A stretch of 64,000 nucleotides of DNA. It comes from Terebella lapidaria. Its lineage: Eukaryota > Annelida > Polychaeta > Terebellida > Terebellidae. Position 1 is the stretch's first letter; each line of letters opens with the position of its first letter. Position numbers and translations under genes: made by a program. The stretch lies in contig OX424566.1 of NCBI GenBank assembly GCA_949152475.1, positions 27,814,423-27,878,422 of the forward strand, given 5' to 3'. The notes under the pieces were generated by a model, which made no database searches, had not been told where the DNA came from, and worked only from the letters and a program-made list of their open reading frames with translations. Shown piece after piece: positions 37,561-50,400 of this stretch.

Positions 37561-38589
37561 TATGAAAACTGCATTGTGCGCCCTGAGTCCCACGACAAAG
37601 AGAAACAAAGAATGTTTAAAATTTCAACGAGAAAACTCGAGACAGCAAAGCATGATACAGAGTGATGGTGACGCCGAAAGCAGGAGACCATTGATGGTGA
37701 GCATGTCGAACTAACGTGCGTGGACAGGTACCGGAGAAGAATGGAATTTTTCATGAATTGAAACATCATGAAGTAGAAGCGATTGTCTCGTTTTCTTCAA
37801 AAAGAAAATTATTATGCTTTATTTGTTACATTGCTCTAAGATGAAATATTGGATGATTACAACATTGTGGTCACGCCTTTTGAATCATACGGTGGAAAGA
37901 AAAGGTTTCACAGAATGCAGAGCTTCATTTATGCATATATGTGCAGGACAATCGATCAGAAAGCAACGACGTTACCCAGAAGACACCCGATATGGAATAT
38001 CTATTGCAACCATTACTTGAGCTTAGATTACCAAGAGGTGACATTTTGCCGTTACTTCTTCCGTGCAATATCGCTCTTTTGTTGTGTTTGTCAGGGCGAG
38101 GTCAAATGGGAGTGTTTTCCAGTGAGCATCAAGTCACCATCAACCCTACGCACACGACGTAGTGTGAATAGCTACTTCAATGCACATCAATTTCTTTTCT
38201 GTTCTTGAAATTTGCAACAATCTTTGTATAGGATCAACTATGGCGTCCCGTCCATGCCAAAAAGGCGTCAAGTGAAATAATTTTCTTTCTCTAACACTTG
38301 CGTTTTAAATAATAAGTTATACGTAATAAGAGATACTAAAACATACCTAGACCTATGATATCCTAAGTCATACGTATGATATTATTGACACATAGGTAGG
38401 AGATATTAACACATATAATAATACATATATAATTATAAGCAACGGGCAGAACTACCAGCAAATGAAACAGCGACCAAGACTTATCTTGGTACAACACAAA
38501 TCAACAGCTAGGAGTTATAATTATGATGAATTACCGAATAGAGCATGAGAGCATGTTCATCATGCCGTGAATTCATCATACTAGAATTC
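37561..38589. other. Intergenic, no gene seen
   Basis: A plus-strand open frame at 37849-38208 has no recognisable family, start context or splice partner. Short repeats of the type ATACCTAG and CATAC..TATGATAT occur near 38340-38420. Confidence 0.4.
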
Positions 38590-38940
38590 ATCATACTAGA
38601 GCATGTTCATCAGATTCTGACTACCAAATTGCTCAAACAAGGATACCAAATGCCTAGGCTGAGGTCGACATTCAAGAAGTTTTATGGTCGTCACCATGAT
38701 CTGGTTGAAGGTTACGCCAAGCCTGTCACACATATGATGAAAGATATCATCCCATCCTTATAGTTTTGTGCATATATTTCCGTCTCGATATGCCAGTGTG
38801 GATATCACAGCGGGTGTCGCATGCGGGGCAGGAGATGCTCACTCTTCCGGAGCACCTGATCTCACACTCAGCTGGCTGGGTGTCTGTATTTTCACATGGC
38901 TTTGACTTTGATACCTTAGTATCTCTCGGATTTGACTACT
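38590..38940 (+). pseudogene. Probable C-terminal relic of a retroelement polymerase ORF
   Basis: The plus frame reads LTTKLLKQGYQMPRLRST then FKKFYGRHHDLVEGYAKPV and ends shortly after at a stop. The pattern of a basic K.L..F.KFY.R..DL stretch is one I associate with the end of reverse-transcriptase ORFs of animal retroelements. Nothing upstream in frame shows polymerase motifs, so it is at most a 5'-truncated remnant. Assignment to a particular family is not possible from this fragment. Confidence 0.4.
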
Positions 38941-39328
38941 CACACTGATCTTGTAAAATTGGTCCATGGATTCGGTCTTGGAATATGAATTTGTCTGTTT
39001 GTCGGTATACATTTCTACTTTTATTCAAGCAAACCAATTCATTTCCACCGTGTTGTCCTTTACGAAAAGTCGATGCAGGTTATGATGGTGCCCTCTCGGC
39101 AATATTAATTCATGCATTGTGTTAGGATTGATTCGATAAAGATAATCATTAAATTGTTGAGTTCCAAAATATACACGTTCACCTACAGGAGTATCAATGG
39201 TTTCAGACTCGGACATGTTCGATACCAGCGAGTGGAAGACAAACATAACATATAGTCGGAGATCGCGTGTTGCTATCAAACTTGGCCGGATGAGAATCAC
39301 ACCTACCTCGTATTTATATCAGGTTCTT

Positions 39329-40518
39329 ACCAAGGATCTTCTATATTCCAACTCTGCCTAAGAAGGCGTGATTACGTAATATGACGTAAATCTGATTTGA
39401 GCGTGTTGAAACGGTGCCGGGCGCTAAAATCAGAATGTGCACATCGATTTGTAATGAACATGAGCAGAGTTGTGAATTATATATTGAAATGAATGATAGC
39501 TGATTGCATTGATTGGGGGTATGGCCTAAATTTCAACAATATTCAGCATTCGCGTTGCCGATGATGTGGTATTGGGGTCGGGATTTGAAAGTGTTCGTTT
39601 ATATGCTTGTGTGTGAATCGAAGGCTGTATCTCGAACGGGTTTAATCCGATCGTCTTTAAATTTGAGCAATGGGAGGAATAATCTCCCAGCTTGAAAATA
39701 TTCAGTTTCCATGGAAATCGGTTGATTTTTGTTACCATGGTAACCGTTCAAAATCCTGAAATGCCATTTTACTGCCACGGAAAACGCCTGTAGAACCGAG
39801 CCACTCATTGTGACAATAAAATTGGCCACTCATTAAAAAAATGACTCTGATGGTATTTCTCAGGTAAAAGGTAGGTTCATTTCAGAGTTATGAAACAGAA
39901 CATTTACCTCCAAATTTAGTGAAAATTGAGTATTGCAATGATATTAGAATGGTTCTGATACCGACAGTTTTCATGGGATTTCCTTGGAAACGGGATATTT
40001 CCGAAACAATGGATAATGCCTCTCAATCCTAAACTTTTGAAAAGATAGAATGGTTATTGACGTGGATGAGCGCAAAAACACGCATATAGACATGCACGTG
40101 CTTGGACCACATCAAAAATATTTTCGAGAGCGGGAAGAAAGACAAGACTTTTTAGACTGGTTAGAATGGCCCTGAGTGAGGTATAATTAGCACGATTAAT
40201 ATTCAATGAGATTGTAACGAGGTTGTTGATTGCTTTGACCTTGGAGAAAGCAACAACACTTCTAAGCCTATTGACAGAGCAATTATTTTGATTTGTCATG
40301 TCAATTATTCCCAACAGTTTAGTCAATAACACTATCCCATGTATGGAATCTAATGATACGTACATTGATACAAGCTGCACTGGTGTTGCGCCAGTCAGCC
40401 AGAATGTTCTTCTACTCATATGTCAAATTTCACCTCTACCATGAAATTTGTGAATCTGAACACAAATTGTCAAGTTATTCGATGTTTAACCAAGGATCTT
40501 CTATAAGAAGATCCTTGG
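39329..40518. repeat. Possible 1.2-kb element or displaced copy with CCAAGGATCTTCT ends
   Basis: ACCAAGGATCTTCTATA occurs at 39329-39345 and again at 40488-40505. It is followed immediately by its inverse, AAGAAGATCCTTGGTTT, so the right side is a nearly perfect palindrome. The segment could be a DNA element bounded by these words, but no clean target duplication is visible and the interior has no recognised protein. Confidence 0.3.
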
Positions 40519-40664
40519 TTTAACCATAAACTCAGCGATTCTTGTCCACGGCTATTTTGTGTATTTTATCGGGATTTTCAAATTGTTTTCGTTGAGTGTT
40601 GGGCTGTTGTATAATAATTCATCTGATAATTTGAATCAACAAAAACATTCACGTTCTGTGTGAT

Positions 40665-40670
40665 TTTATT
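40665..40670 (-). terminator. Candidate polyA signal of the four-exon gene
   Basis: AATAAA on the minus strand lies about 166 bases past the stop codon of the 506-residue gene. It is the first such hexamer on that strand downstream of the stop. Confidence 0.55.
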
Positions 40671-40835
40671 CCCGTAACAGTAAAGCACACTATTTTTTGG
40701 TATACATATGACACATGATAATTCAACAACGATATATTAAAAAAACAAAGTGAAAATATTTTCCATTGTGTATCACAGACATGTTTAAACAAATAAACAA
40801 TCACATATATAATAATTTACATACATTACGATTTT

Positions 40836-43800
40836 CTAATCATGTTTCTTGACAATGTAAGAAAAACTTCGAGGTATTTTGAAGTTCACATTTTTGACTT
40901 TAACAAAAAAATTGGACAACATGTTGCCTGGAGCCAGTTTCATCGGATTCATCTTTGGAGTTTTCGGTTTTAGTTTCCATCGTGAAGCTTTCTTAGGCTT
41001 GTTTTGACATATCTGGGCAGCAGAGTGATGCGTACAAGACAGGTCAATCATTGAATTCAGTTTTCGTCTCTTATGGGGCTTCCCTGTGTTTAGCTCTTGT
41101 CCACATGTTCCATCGCATGTTTTTCGTTTGTGGTTCTCCAATGTATGCTTTCTATTCTCCTTGTTCATTTCCTCAACATTTAAAGTTGAATCCACACAAA
41201 TGTTAGAAGGGTGGACAATACGGTTCCGTGCGTATCGCCCAGAGTCAGACTGGAGCAAACGTTGTTCAGATCCAGAATTCCCTTTCATATCCGTGTGGTT
41301 ATTTAGCAATGTCATTTCGGAAACGTCCTTTGCAATTATATCATCCTGAGTTGTCCTGTTGCTTCTTTGTCTCTCCTGGCAACATTGCTCTCCAGTCGGA
41401 CGATTGATCACATTCAGGGAGGTGAGAAGGACTTCACTTACACACTGCCTGAAAAATAGTCGAGTCATAAAAAGAAGGATATTTAAGTGAAAGTAATATT
41501 AAGACGTCACTATTTATTGACCAATGTCATGTTAACCATTCATACGAACTGGATGTTACCAGTATTCACGGACATAATTCTGGCTCATCATTTTAGACAC
41601 ATAATTCGGCCTAAATAACTTGTGCTGTTTGTTCCTCTATATTCAATAAGGATTGAAAAGGTGCAAGACGAATTAATTGGGGGGGTGTTTTCAATAATCG
41701 AGAGGTGTTATGGGACAGTACAAGATACTTTGACCCATAATTTCTACATTTTTCACGTATAGGTCTAACTCATCACCCATGTGTCCCGTGAACCCACCTG
41801 ATGACTCGACCGATGACCTCAGTAGATGTGAAATCCGGACTGGTGTCTCCGTCTCCATCTGTTCGACACTCTGGAATGGGGGGCATTCTGGATCTGTTCC
41901 TTGATGTGTCCGTGTGAGGTGGACACCTGGGCGTACTTCTTGAATCACTTTTTGTCAAGGGATTTGACTTGTGTGGTATATCTGGGTGGCAACTATTGCC
42001 TCTCCTAAGAGTTCTCACATTACCCATGCTTGGGTTGTTCATGGGCTTTGGTTCGATTCCAAAATGGTTTCCTACGTTGCCGTTTGTGTTACTTCTCCCA
42101 ATTTCGTTTACACGGAAATAATTCCATGTTGTGGGGACGACTACATCCCTCCTCTCCGATCCGATAGTGGTCGATGGAATATTGAATGACTTATGATGAT
42201 CCCGAAATCGTCTCGCGTCCGGAGTGGAAAAAGTGGACGAAGCACTGACATCTAAATGTTCACCTGGAATTGAACCATTTCTTGCTTAAACATTTGGCCT
42301 AATGCTTAGCATATAAGCAACCTAATATAACCAATCATGGAGATTAATGCTTGGAATTTACTCAACTATGTAGCCTACCCTTTCCTGGTGACTGTCTGGC
42401 AATGGCCTTCACATGTTTTCTGGAACCCACGGAACCGTCCAGCCAATAATACCAACCGTCTACTCTCTACAGGGGCGAAAAAACAATCACGTAAAAACTA
42501 CTATCAGAACTGATCATACCTTTTCCGTGAAAACGTTAAAATGAAGTGTTAAAATGAAGGATAAATGATGCGGGCAAAAGTTAGGCACCTTTTGCTTTGA
42601 GAGTACGTGACGTAATCCAAAAGACATCGATCCCAAGATTTCATGTTCTTCACTGAAATGTACAATGCATCACGGTCAGTGTATAGTATTCATCGAAATA
42701 ATTTGAGGTACAATAGTGGTGTGCGCCCTGGAAATATACTGTTTGAAACATGGATATGACTCTTATAATTGATACTCTATACTGCTAGACGCGCACCTGT
42801 GATCTTCTGGTTGATGCCACAATGACAGGTGTAACCGCTTCTTCGTATCTCCTGGTAAAAGCTCACTGTGAGAAGTAAGCATAATATTACTTATTCCGCA
42901 CCTCACTCGTGTTATATATTAGGAACATTTATTATTCCACTTATTCTGTTGTGCTGTTTCTGTACACATAAGTACACTAAGTGAAACTAATCTGTGGGAA
43001 ATCATGTTTTCATAAATTTGCAAGATGGTCGAAAATAACACTTTCCATGCAGTGCTTACAATGAAAATTTCTCGTTGAAGCGCGGATGATTGGTACCGGG
43101 TGCAACCTCCGTGAAACACGTGGTCGTGTTTGTGACGTCAGGGATCAGCGACACCTGGTGAGTGAATATGTTTCACACAATTTTTCATTCTGGGCATTAT
43201 GTAAACTTCACTTTAACGTACGTAGCTATGTTAAGGTCAGAGGTTAGTCAACCGTGTTCCTTTTAACGGATTTGTGCGGTTAAAGACACGAGCCTTACCT
43301 TAATATAGGCGTTGGATTTCAAGTCCACAAGAGGAGCAAGATGTCGGCACTCAATAACTGCAACATACGTTTGTGTAAACTCTTTTATAGTCTGAGTTTG
43401 TAAAAAAAAAATATCTCGGCTGTAGTAGCCTTAGCTATGGCGATTGATATAACTTACAGATAATGTGATAATGGGATGCTTCTGCCTGTACAATTAGGCC
43501 GATATATTACTGTACGCGCGAAATTATTTGTGTTTCGGGCTTACCGTGAACTGTCATCATTCCTGAGTTGATGTATAGAGATAGACGCAGGATGGCTGTA
43601 ATAATATGAATATTGGGGATCACGTATAGTCTAAAGAAATATTTGAACAATATGAATGTTTTTCGAGTATTTGCAAATCATTTCATTACCCGCAATGGAT
43701 CAAGTTTTCGCGTAGAAAGACTTTTTTTTACTGTATATTAAATGGTTCAGGTATTTCTGGTATACTCGTACACTAACCTTTGCCTTGAATCACTGATTCT

Positions 43801-44135
43801 GCTAAAACTTTCGACGGCGATTTACCGACGACAACAGGATCGGTGTCTTCGTGAGATTGATTGTGGTCAGAAACATATCCATAGTCAGAGAGCAAGTGCC
43901 TATCCTGTGTGGTGGGCGATAATGGGGAGTTCATGTGTACGTAATAATCCGTGGTGGACGTCTCAAACTTGGAAGCATTTCCGGTCATGTTGACGTAAGC
44001 GGATTCAATCAAACGATTGGCTCTGCCAGAAGGCGTGGTATTGGAAAGTGTGTCGTCATTTCCTGATCCATCGTCGAATCGCTTGCATGTTCCTATACTT
44101 CTGACTTTCACTTTTGAAGGTGTTTTCGAACCCAT
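40836..44135 (-). CDS. Four-exon gene for a 506-residue protein of unknown family
   Basis: The exons are 44135-43778, 42462-42379, 42263-41798 and 41448-40836. The phases fit exactly (1, 1, 2), with donors GTTAGT, GTAGGC and GTGGGT and pyrimidine-rich acceptors. A TGA lies three bases upstream of the ATG in frame. The first exon (residues 1-119) is Ser/Thr-rich with scattered tyrosines. The short second exon encodes VDGWYYWLDGSVGSRKHV, the most distinctive, probably folded segment (about 120-147). The rest is low-complexity and polar, with basic clusters (HKRKTCDG, KPHKRRKLN, KPKKASRWKLKPKTPK) that resemble nuclear localisation signals. It has no signal peptide or membrane segment. I do not recognise the family. 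A nuclear, intrinsically disordered protein is the best guess. Confidence 0.75.
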
Positions 44136-46080
44136 TCTTCAGACAGACCATATACTAATTGATCTTTTGCATAATATCCATGTAACAGGTTGCTACAAAA
44201 TCAGTCGCGACTGGTGATGTCCCGTTTCCATTCGATGGTATTGATTGTCCGGATGTACTTGTGTCGACTTTATCTTGTCAACGACCCTGGCAAGTATACA
44301 TTAGGTATAAGTGGGTCTGCTTTTAGTTTATTCCTATGGGTCCGACATGGCTTATCGTAAACCTGAAAGTAAACAATAAAATATTGTAACACGTGACTGT
44401 GTAAACTCATTTATGACCCTCTATAGCATTCGTTTGTCTCTTTTTGTCGCAAACAAGACAATTGAGACAATATGTGAACAAACATGTATATATACGTACG
44501 CAATATTCGCAAATACATAGACCTACATTGTGGTAGGTAGATGTATTCAGTTAAAGCAATCCGCACTCGCTCAGTTATGTCCGATGAAAATATATTTTGT
44601 TAGATATTAACACACCTTTCCTCCTTCACGTATGTCACCATATTGAGAGTGAACTATCTTACCTGATAACGACAATAATCCGGTACTTGAACAGGAGTTT
44701 GTCGGTAGAACACACCCTTATATGACTATATTGTATATATAGCGTTCTTATCGTAAATGTTGCCCTCTCCAGGTGAGCACTTGAGGACTCCTGTCAGTGG
44801 TATTACTTCGAGGAATAAATTACTGTGATTTTATATACTGTGGTCACACATAGTAAACAGATACACCCACATACTTGTATATACTCTGTATGTCATTGGC
44901 TAGGAGTATATGATACCATTGATACGGGCAATTTACACGGCTGTAATTAAAGGGCTATTTATTCATTGTACCGCGCGTGTTTGATGCGCTCGAACGGTAA
45001 CGGTTGCTTAATCAGCCATTGTTCCGTGTTGAAACACTTCTGATTTCATACTTTATGATATAATTGTTCATTTGAGAAGTGCTAGTCAGGCATGATGGTG
45101 ATGTAAGTGAACAAAATATCAGTGAAATGAAACAAAGCATGAAAGTGAATGAGCATCTGTTTTCAACTGTGTTCATTGCACAATAAAGGAAAAGGGAATT
45201 TGCGCACCTGTTTCGCGTTTGTGTTCGTTTAATAGACAATGGAGGTGCATTTCAATGTATGAAAGTGAATAGTACTACATATTTATGCGTGTCAATTTGA
45301 ATTCGTATATATATATATATTCGAACAATACATCATGAACTAACGGTTCCTAAATACGCATACATTACACGTGATGCATGTCAGATGTACCTGTATTCTG
45401 AAAATCCGTTTCGCATAAACTTTGTATCTTGTCTGAATTTAATAATACCGTATATATTTTATTTTTTATTTTAGAAATATAAATATATTTCGTTGGTTAT
45501 AAAATCCCCAACACGCGGCCTTGAATGACAATGAGTAGGCCCAATTTATTAAAGCTACGTTCACAAACAAGTGTGAGTGCTTTGCGATTCTTTCGCGGAC
45601 AGCTTTTGTTGGCATTTAAACAAAATCCACATATTTATCGTGAATAAATTTAGGGACATTCAACAACAAAAGCACGAGATAGCGCCCTTGGTACATTGGA
45701 GCTCCACCCCGCCAGGAGGGCGGAGAAGAACACCATTCAGTCAAACTATTCAGTTTAGCTTAGAAACGAAGTAACCAATGGGCTGAGCTCGCACGGACTG
45801 AGTGAGAGAACAAAAAGCGGGGGTCTTTCCAGCCAGTCGATCTGATTTTTATGAACAATTTTGGTCTCTATTTGCAGTGCATCCTAGATATATGGTTTCC
45901 TGATTTTCATCAAAACGCCGTCATAGGACCAGCGGGTGGTTACATTGAGTTTATTCAAACGGAAAACTTCACGTATTTTTGTTTATCCGTGTCTTTTGTT
46001 CGAAGCAACAATACTGACACCACCGTTTTTGATCAAACGTTTTCCCGCCAAATTCCCAACCAAAACAGATGTCATACGAT
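44136..46080. other. Upstream region of the four-exon gene, no further gene seen
   Basis: A plus-strand frame at 45851-46093 runs up to the start of the tandem duplication but has no recognisable family. An alternating AT tract lies at about 45307-45321. No clear promoter motif for the minus-strand gene is visible. Confidence 0.4.
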
Positions 46081-47284
46081 ACGTCGTAAATAAAATATAA
46101 TAACGTAATCCCTGTGTTATTTGTCTGGGACACCTCCAAAAGACACATTTATATCATTGGGCCAGCCTAGGGTGGCACTGTTCATTTCTAGAACTGAGTA
46201 TTGAGGTCTCTTGTCCATTGAGCTGTTATAAATGTCATAACGGTCTAGGTGAGAATTAGCCTATCATGATGCTTGATCAATGCACATTAAAAAAAAAACA
46301 GATGAACAACTAGATGTCCGAACCGACGTTGACACGGAGAAAGTGCCAAATAAAAATTCACAATATATATCCATCGAACTATGATAAAAAAGCTCCCTTG
46401 TATGAGAGGTGTCGTATATATTCTGGGTTATCTTAGAGCTACAACCTGGCGGCAAAAATATCAATATAAACTTTTAGTCTTGATCACTTTTCTGAATTAT
46501 TCCCTATACAACTGATAGGGTGAAGTATGCCAAGTAATCAAAATAATTCAGCGCTATGGACTTTAAGATACCTTGAAAGTAGTATTCTCATGATGGCCAG
46601 TGGCTATGTTCATAATTTGACCGTCCTCGAAGGTGATTTTTGTTTTGTTTTCTCGGCTGAGAGATTAAATTATTTTCACTTTTTATAGTTCATTTTATTC
46701 TGTAGTCTTGCTGTGTACAATATTCAAGCAGGTGAAGATGATCCCTACAGTAAACATAAAATAACATTGTTTTAGAATGTAGATCTAGATCTATCCGGTA
46801 AATTATGTTTCAAATCCACGATTGATGGGTCTCCTGTCTTGTCCAGGTATGCTATGGACCATAACTTGATCATTCATATTCAATAGGCCGTGGGAAGACT
46901 AGGTTCATGAAGTACCCTAAAATTTACCGACGTCACCAGACACTAGACTAATTAAAAATTGGACAGTGGGTTCAGTTTTAATCGCTCCACAGTCTATATA
47001 CCTGTTATTGATCTCATGTCTTTGTCTCCTGTAATCAATATGAGCTTGGGATGCCAGACAGAATTATGGCATATTTTCAGTGACCGAGTTATATTAAGGG
47101 GCAATCTAATCTATCTGGGCCAACTTTCTGCGTTCGTGCAATTTAAATTGCAGATGAATCAAATGCGAAAAGGGATTCTACCAGTGCATATTTCTTTTTG
47201 TTGTTGTTTTTTGTTGTTAAATATATCATGCTTTCTGGGGAAGTAACTTTCAAATATTAAAAGACTTATAGGTATGCTTGTAGT

Positions 47285-47290
47285 TTTATT
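47285..47290 (-). terminator. PolyA signal of MGSC gene, copy 1
   Basis: AATAAA on the minus strand, 30 bases past the stop codon. It is conserved in copy 2. Confidence 0.75.
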
Positions 47291-47319
47291 GAATTCTGAA
47301 CTTCGTCAATCACGAACAT

Positions 47320-48092
47320 CTAACCACTGACAGCCCTTGCTGACCAGGCTGTCACGTGATATGTCCTAGCGTCTGTAGCACGCAGACTTCCGGTCATCTC
47401 AATCCCGGAAACACGCGACTCACTATACAGCGTCAAGAGATATCGAGCATTCTCCGTCACAAAGTATCCGCTGAAGAGTAGCGATGCTTTTCCTGCTGAA
47501 CAAATGTTGAATGTCCCATGATAGTAGCTCTTCTGACCCAGAAAACAGGAGTCGTTCAAAACTTTAATATATTGCGCTCCAAGTCGGCGTTTCTTTAGGC
47601 ACAAAATCATTCGTCTTACACACGGTTTCGAGTTATCCTTTTGATCTGTGTTCATTGGAGCGAGGGTGACGAAAATTTGACGTGGAAAGAGGATGGTTTC
47701 GTCAATCACCTAGAAAAGAACAGCAATATTCATGTATATATTTTGACATATCTTTGAACAACGATAGTGAACATGCGGCTAGACCTCATGCATCATAGAA
47801 GTTCATCAAATCGTAGCAACTCATCAACCTAACTATCGCTATTGATTTTTTTTTAAATCAACCTGAAAAGAAAAAAAATACAAACCTTGCATGTGTAATG
47901 GTGTCGAGTGTCTCCAGGAGCGCTCACGCTGTAGCACGTGTCGGTTGTACTCCCTGCTGAGGCCTGGAAACCTAGATTGGTATATGACAACGTGCTTGCA
48001 CTTGTGATTTCAGTATATGTTCCATCCTTGTTTCTCTCCGAGATTTGCTGTTTCTTGTTTATATTATTCTGACGAGAGATACAACTCCCCAT
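47320..48092 (-). CDS. MGSC-family protein, copy 1 (198 residues, probably N-myristoylated)
   Basis: Exon 1 (48092-47886) codes for 69 residues and exon 2 (47709-47320) for 129. They join in phase 0 with donor GTTTGT and acceptor TTCTAG. The start MGSCISRQ fits an N-myristoylation signal (Gly2, Ser6) with Cys4 available for palmitoylation, so membrane anchoring on the cytosolic face is likely (inference from motif). Residues 9-69 are polar, with YTEI and YTNL that could be phosphotyrosine sites. Exon 2 is a compact, Cys- and beta-rich-looking segment (IFVTLAP, RRMILCLKKR, YYHGTFNICSAGKASLLFSG, RYLLTLYSE). No signal peptide or membrane helix is present. The family is not recognised. FRS2-like adaptors share only the MGSC start. 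The TATA box and polyA signal place the gene within about 0.9 kb. Confidence 0.82.
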
Positions 48093-48166
48093 TGTTATGA
48101 CTTAATTGATTTGCTTCACAGAAGTGTGTCCCTTTACACGCTAGTGTATTTCGTTTGTCTGGTAGA

Positions 48167-48174
48167 TATTTATA
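48167..48174 (-). promoter_or_regulatory. TATA box of MGSC gene, copy 1
   Basis: TATAAATA on the minus strand, about 75 bases upstream of the ATG, which implies a 5' UTR of about 45 bases. It is conserved in copy 2. Confidence 0.6.
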
Positions 48175-48425
48175 CAAATCGTAAATTATGCTAATGATGG
48201 GACAATTTTGGTATTTATATATACTGACTCGGAAGTCACAGTCTCGTCGCGAACACGTATGGAAATGTCAGATGTCACAGACGTTTTTGAAATTTCGTCA
48301 CTTATAATCGGCTTATTGTTGCTAATTGCTCTTAACCAGATTCGTATTCAACTTGAACATGCCTGAATCTGATACAAGATGCCGATTGCAATCAATCAGA
48401 TAATTGGCCTAATGTGTAATGAACC

Positions 48426-48706
48426 CTAAAGTATGGATACGTGCAGTTCTTATTTGCTTTGCGTTTTTGAACAAGCGAATTAACTCTTCACAAATCCTCC
48501 AGTCAGGCGAATGAAAGAAAGCTGTAGTTGTATTGATATTTTACTGTCAACTCTCACAAAATCAGACCTATTTCATATAATTAGGGTATCGTAAGTATAC
48601 CAGATTTTATTAGAAGGTTTACTTTCTAACTACCAGAAAGCATGAAAGAGAGCAATGTGCTAATCAATAAATCAGTATAATGAGCTGATTTGTTTAACGA
48701 CGGTCC
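48426..48706. other. About 280 bp present only in copy 1
   Basis: In copy 2 the flanks are joined by about ten unrelated bases (GAACCC-TTTTCGAAGG-TTCATCATGATAGG, near 58010). Copy 1 reads GAACCC then this segment then CCATGATGATAGG. Whether it is an insertion in copy 1 or a deletion in copy 2 cannot be decided here. The segment has no terminal repeats. Confidence 0.7.
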
Positions 48707-48709
48707 ATG

Positions 48710-48895
48710 ATGATAGGCAATTCTGTCTGTCTTCCCCCATCCCCCGTCGGGTGACAATTGTGATTTTAGAAAGCACATTCGAATGGAGAAACCTTTGCGT
48801 TGCCAGGATGAAAACTCCACCTACTTTGTGCCGGTGACGGGATTTTAACCCGCATCACCTACCGCCTCTGAGCTTCTTCGCTCTGAGCTTTTATA
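48710..48895 (-). mobile_element. tRNA-like SINE fragment, copy 1 (decayed B box)
   Basis: On the minus strand it contains GATGCGGGTTAAAATCCCG then TCACCGGCA, which is the T-arm and 3' acceptor half of a tRNA. No matching 5' acceptor half is present, so it is not a functional tRNA gene. In copy 2 the B box is closer to consensus. Confidence 0.5.
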
Positions 48896-49493
48896 ATTAT
48901 TGAAGTACGATAGTGACATTTACATTTGCTGGAATCAAGACAAACTTGTTGTGAAATTTCCCAGGCATAAATGTCAACAACACCGTGTCCGAAATTTGTA
49001 ATAATCTAGCATTTTCGTTCGTCGTTGTCACTTATGGGATGTCATTAGCGTCTTTTCATCCAACGATCGTACATAATACATATAACCATATGCACCAATC
49101 TGGAATATTTATGGGTTTGACAACAGTACAAGATGCTGTCATGGTGCAAGTGATTTTGTGCTAGGAACAATCTGTTCATCAAATATAATCCATTGCACAC
49201 ACGGCATTATCTTACACATCATTTGTATTCGGATAACTCCTATTATATTACAACCTCCTTAAGTGGAATATCGTCAGCTACATTGAATTGATCAGAACTG
49301 AATTTTTATAATGATTCATAAACAGAACGTGGGCGTATCTAGAGTGGGTTCATGGATTACCCCCTCCTTCCCCCCATTCAGACAAAATGATGTTTTAATC
49401 AACCCATCCCCATTTATTGACATCATCAAGGATCATTACTTTGAGGAGTGTCCATAGCATTTGGATGATCCATTCAGACGCGAGGTATATAAA

Positions 49494-50397
49494 GAAGAAA
49501 AAATTAGCCCAAGAGCTAAGATAGGTTACCGAACAATTTTGGTTTTGAGCATTGCGGGTGATAATGACCTCCAGATTTACCAATCAAGGTCATCTTTGTG
49601 AACATCAATGTCGCCACTATGTATGCTTCATATAACTTTATATATGTTCATAACACAAACATATCATCCCTATCAACAAGTATTTTGTCTGTAGGCCAAT
49701 TTACACATTTCAGATCGACTTTACAGCTTGGGAATAAATTGTGGACGTAGAGGAAATGATGTAAGCCCAATATTTTGATAACCTTGAATTTGACCTTTCA
49801 ACTTATTTTCAGAGCACAAAGCACATAATGGTTAATATCTCGTTTATTATCGACTTTACAGATTAGGAATCAATTGTGAACATATAGGAAATGATATATT
49901 CTGAATATTGTTATGGCCTAATTAAATTTGACATTTGACCTCATTTTCAATATCAGAGCACAAATGGCTAATTTCTCGCTCATTATCGACTTTACAGCTT
50001 AGGAATCAATCGTACACAAATAGGAAATGAAATGTGCTGAGTATTCGTATACCTTGAACTTGACCTTTGACCTCATTTTCAATGTCTGAGTACAGAATAT
50101 TTAATGTCTCACTTATTATCAATTTCACAGCTTGAAAACCAATTGTAAAACCAATTGTGAACTTATAGGAAATGATATATGGTGAATATTGTGATGACCT
50201 CATTTTCAAGATCAGAGCACAAAATGGCTAATATATCGCTTATCATCGACTATACAGCTTAGGAATCCATTGTGAACATACAGAAAATGATGTACCCTGA
50301 AGATTTTTTTTTCAGGGTCACGGGACACAAGGGTTAATATCTAAAATATAAAACATACTGTCCGGTAACCTTTCTTAGCCTTTAGGCTAATTTCTTC
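49494..50397. mobile_element. TIR element L, copy 1
   Basis: The ends are inverted: GAAGAAAAAATTAGCC then CAAGAGCTAAGATAGGTTACCGAACA on the left, and the inverse of GAAGAAATTAGCC then TAAAGGCTAAGAAAGGTTACCGGACA on the right. Each terminus holds its own TTAGCC..GGCTAA hairpin. The interior (49710-50340) is a decayed array of the ~134-bp AGGTCA unit in reverse orientation, including a perfect TGACCTTTGACCT at 50061-50073. No protein is encoded. Confidence 0.82.
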
Positions 50398-50400
50398 CTC

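Noticed and set aside
40054..40419. 121-codon minus-strand open frame
   Set aside because: No family resemblance, no convincing start or splice partner, and it lies in a region that may be an element interior.
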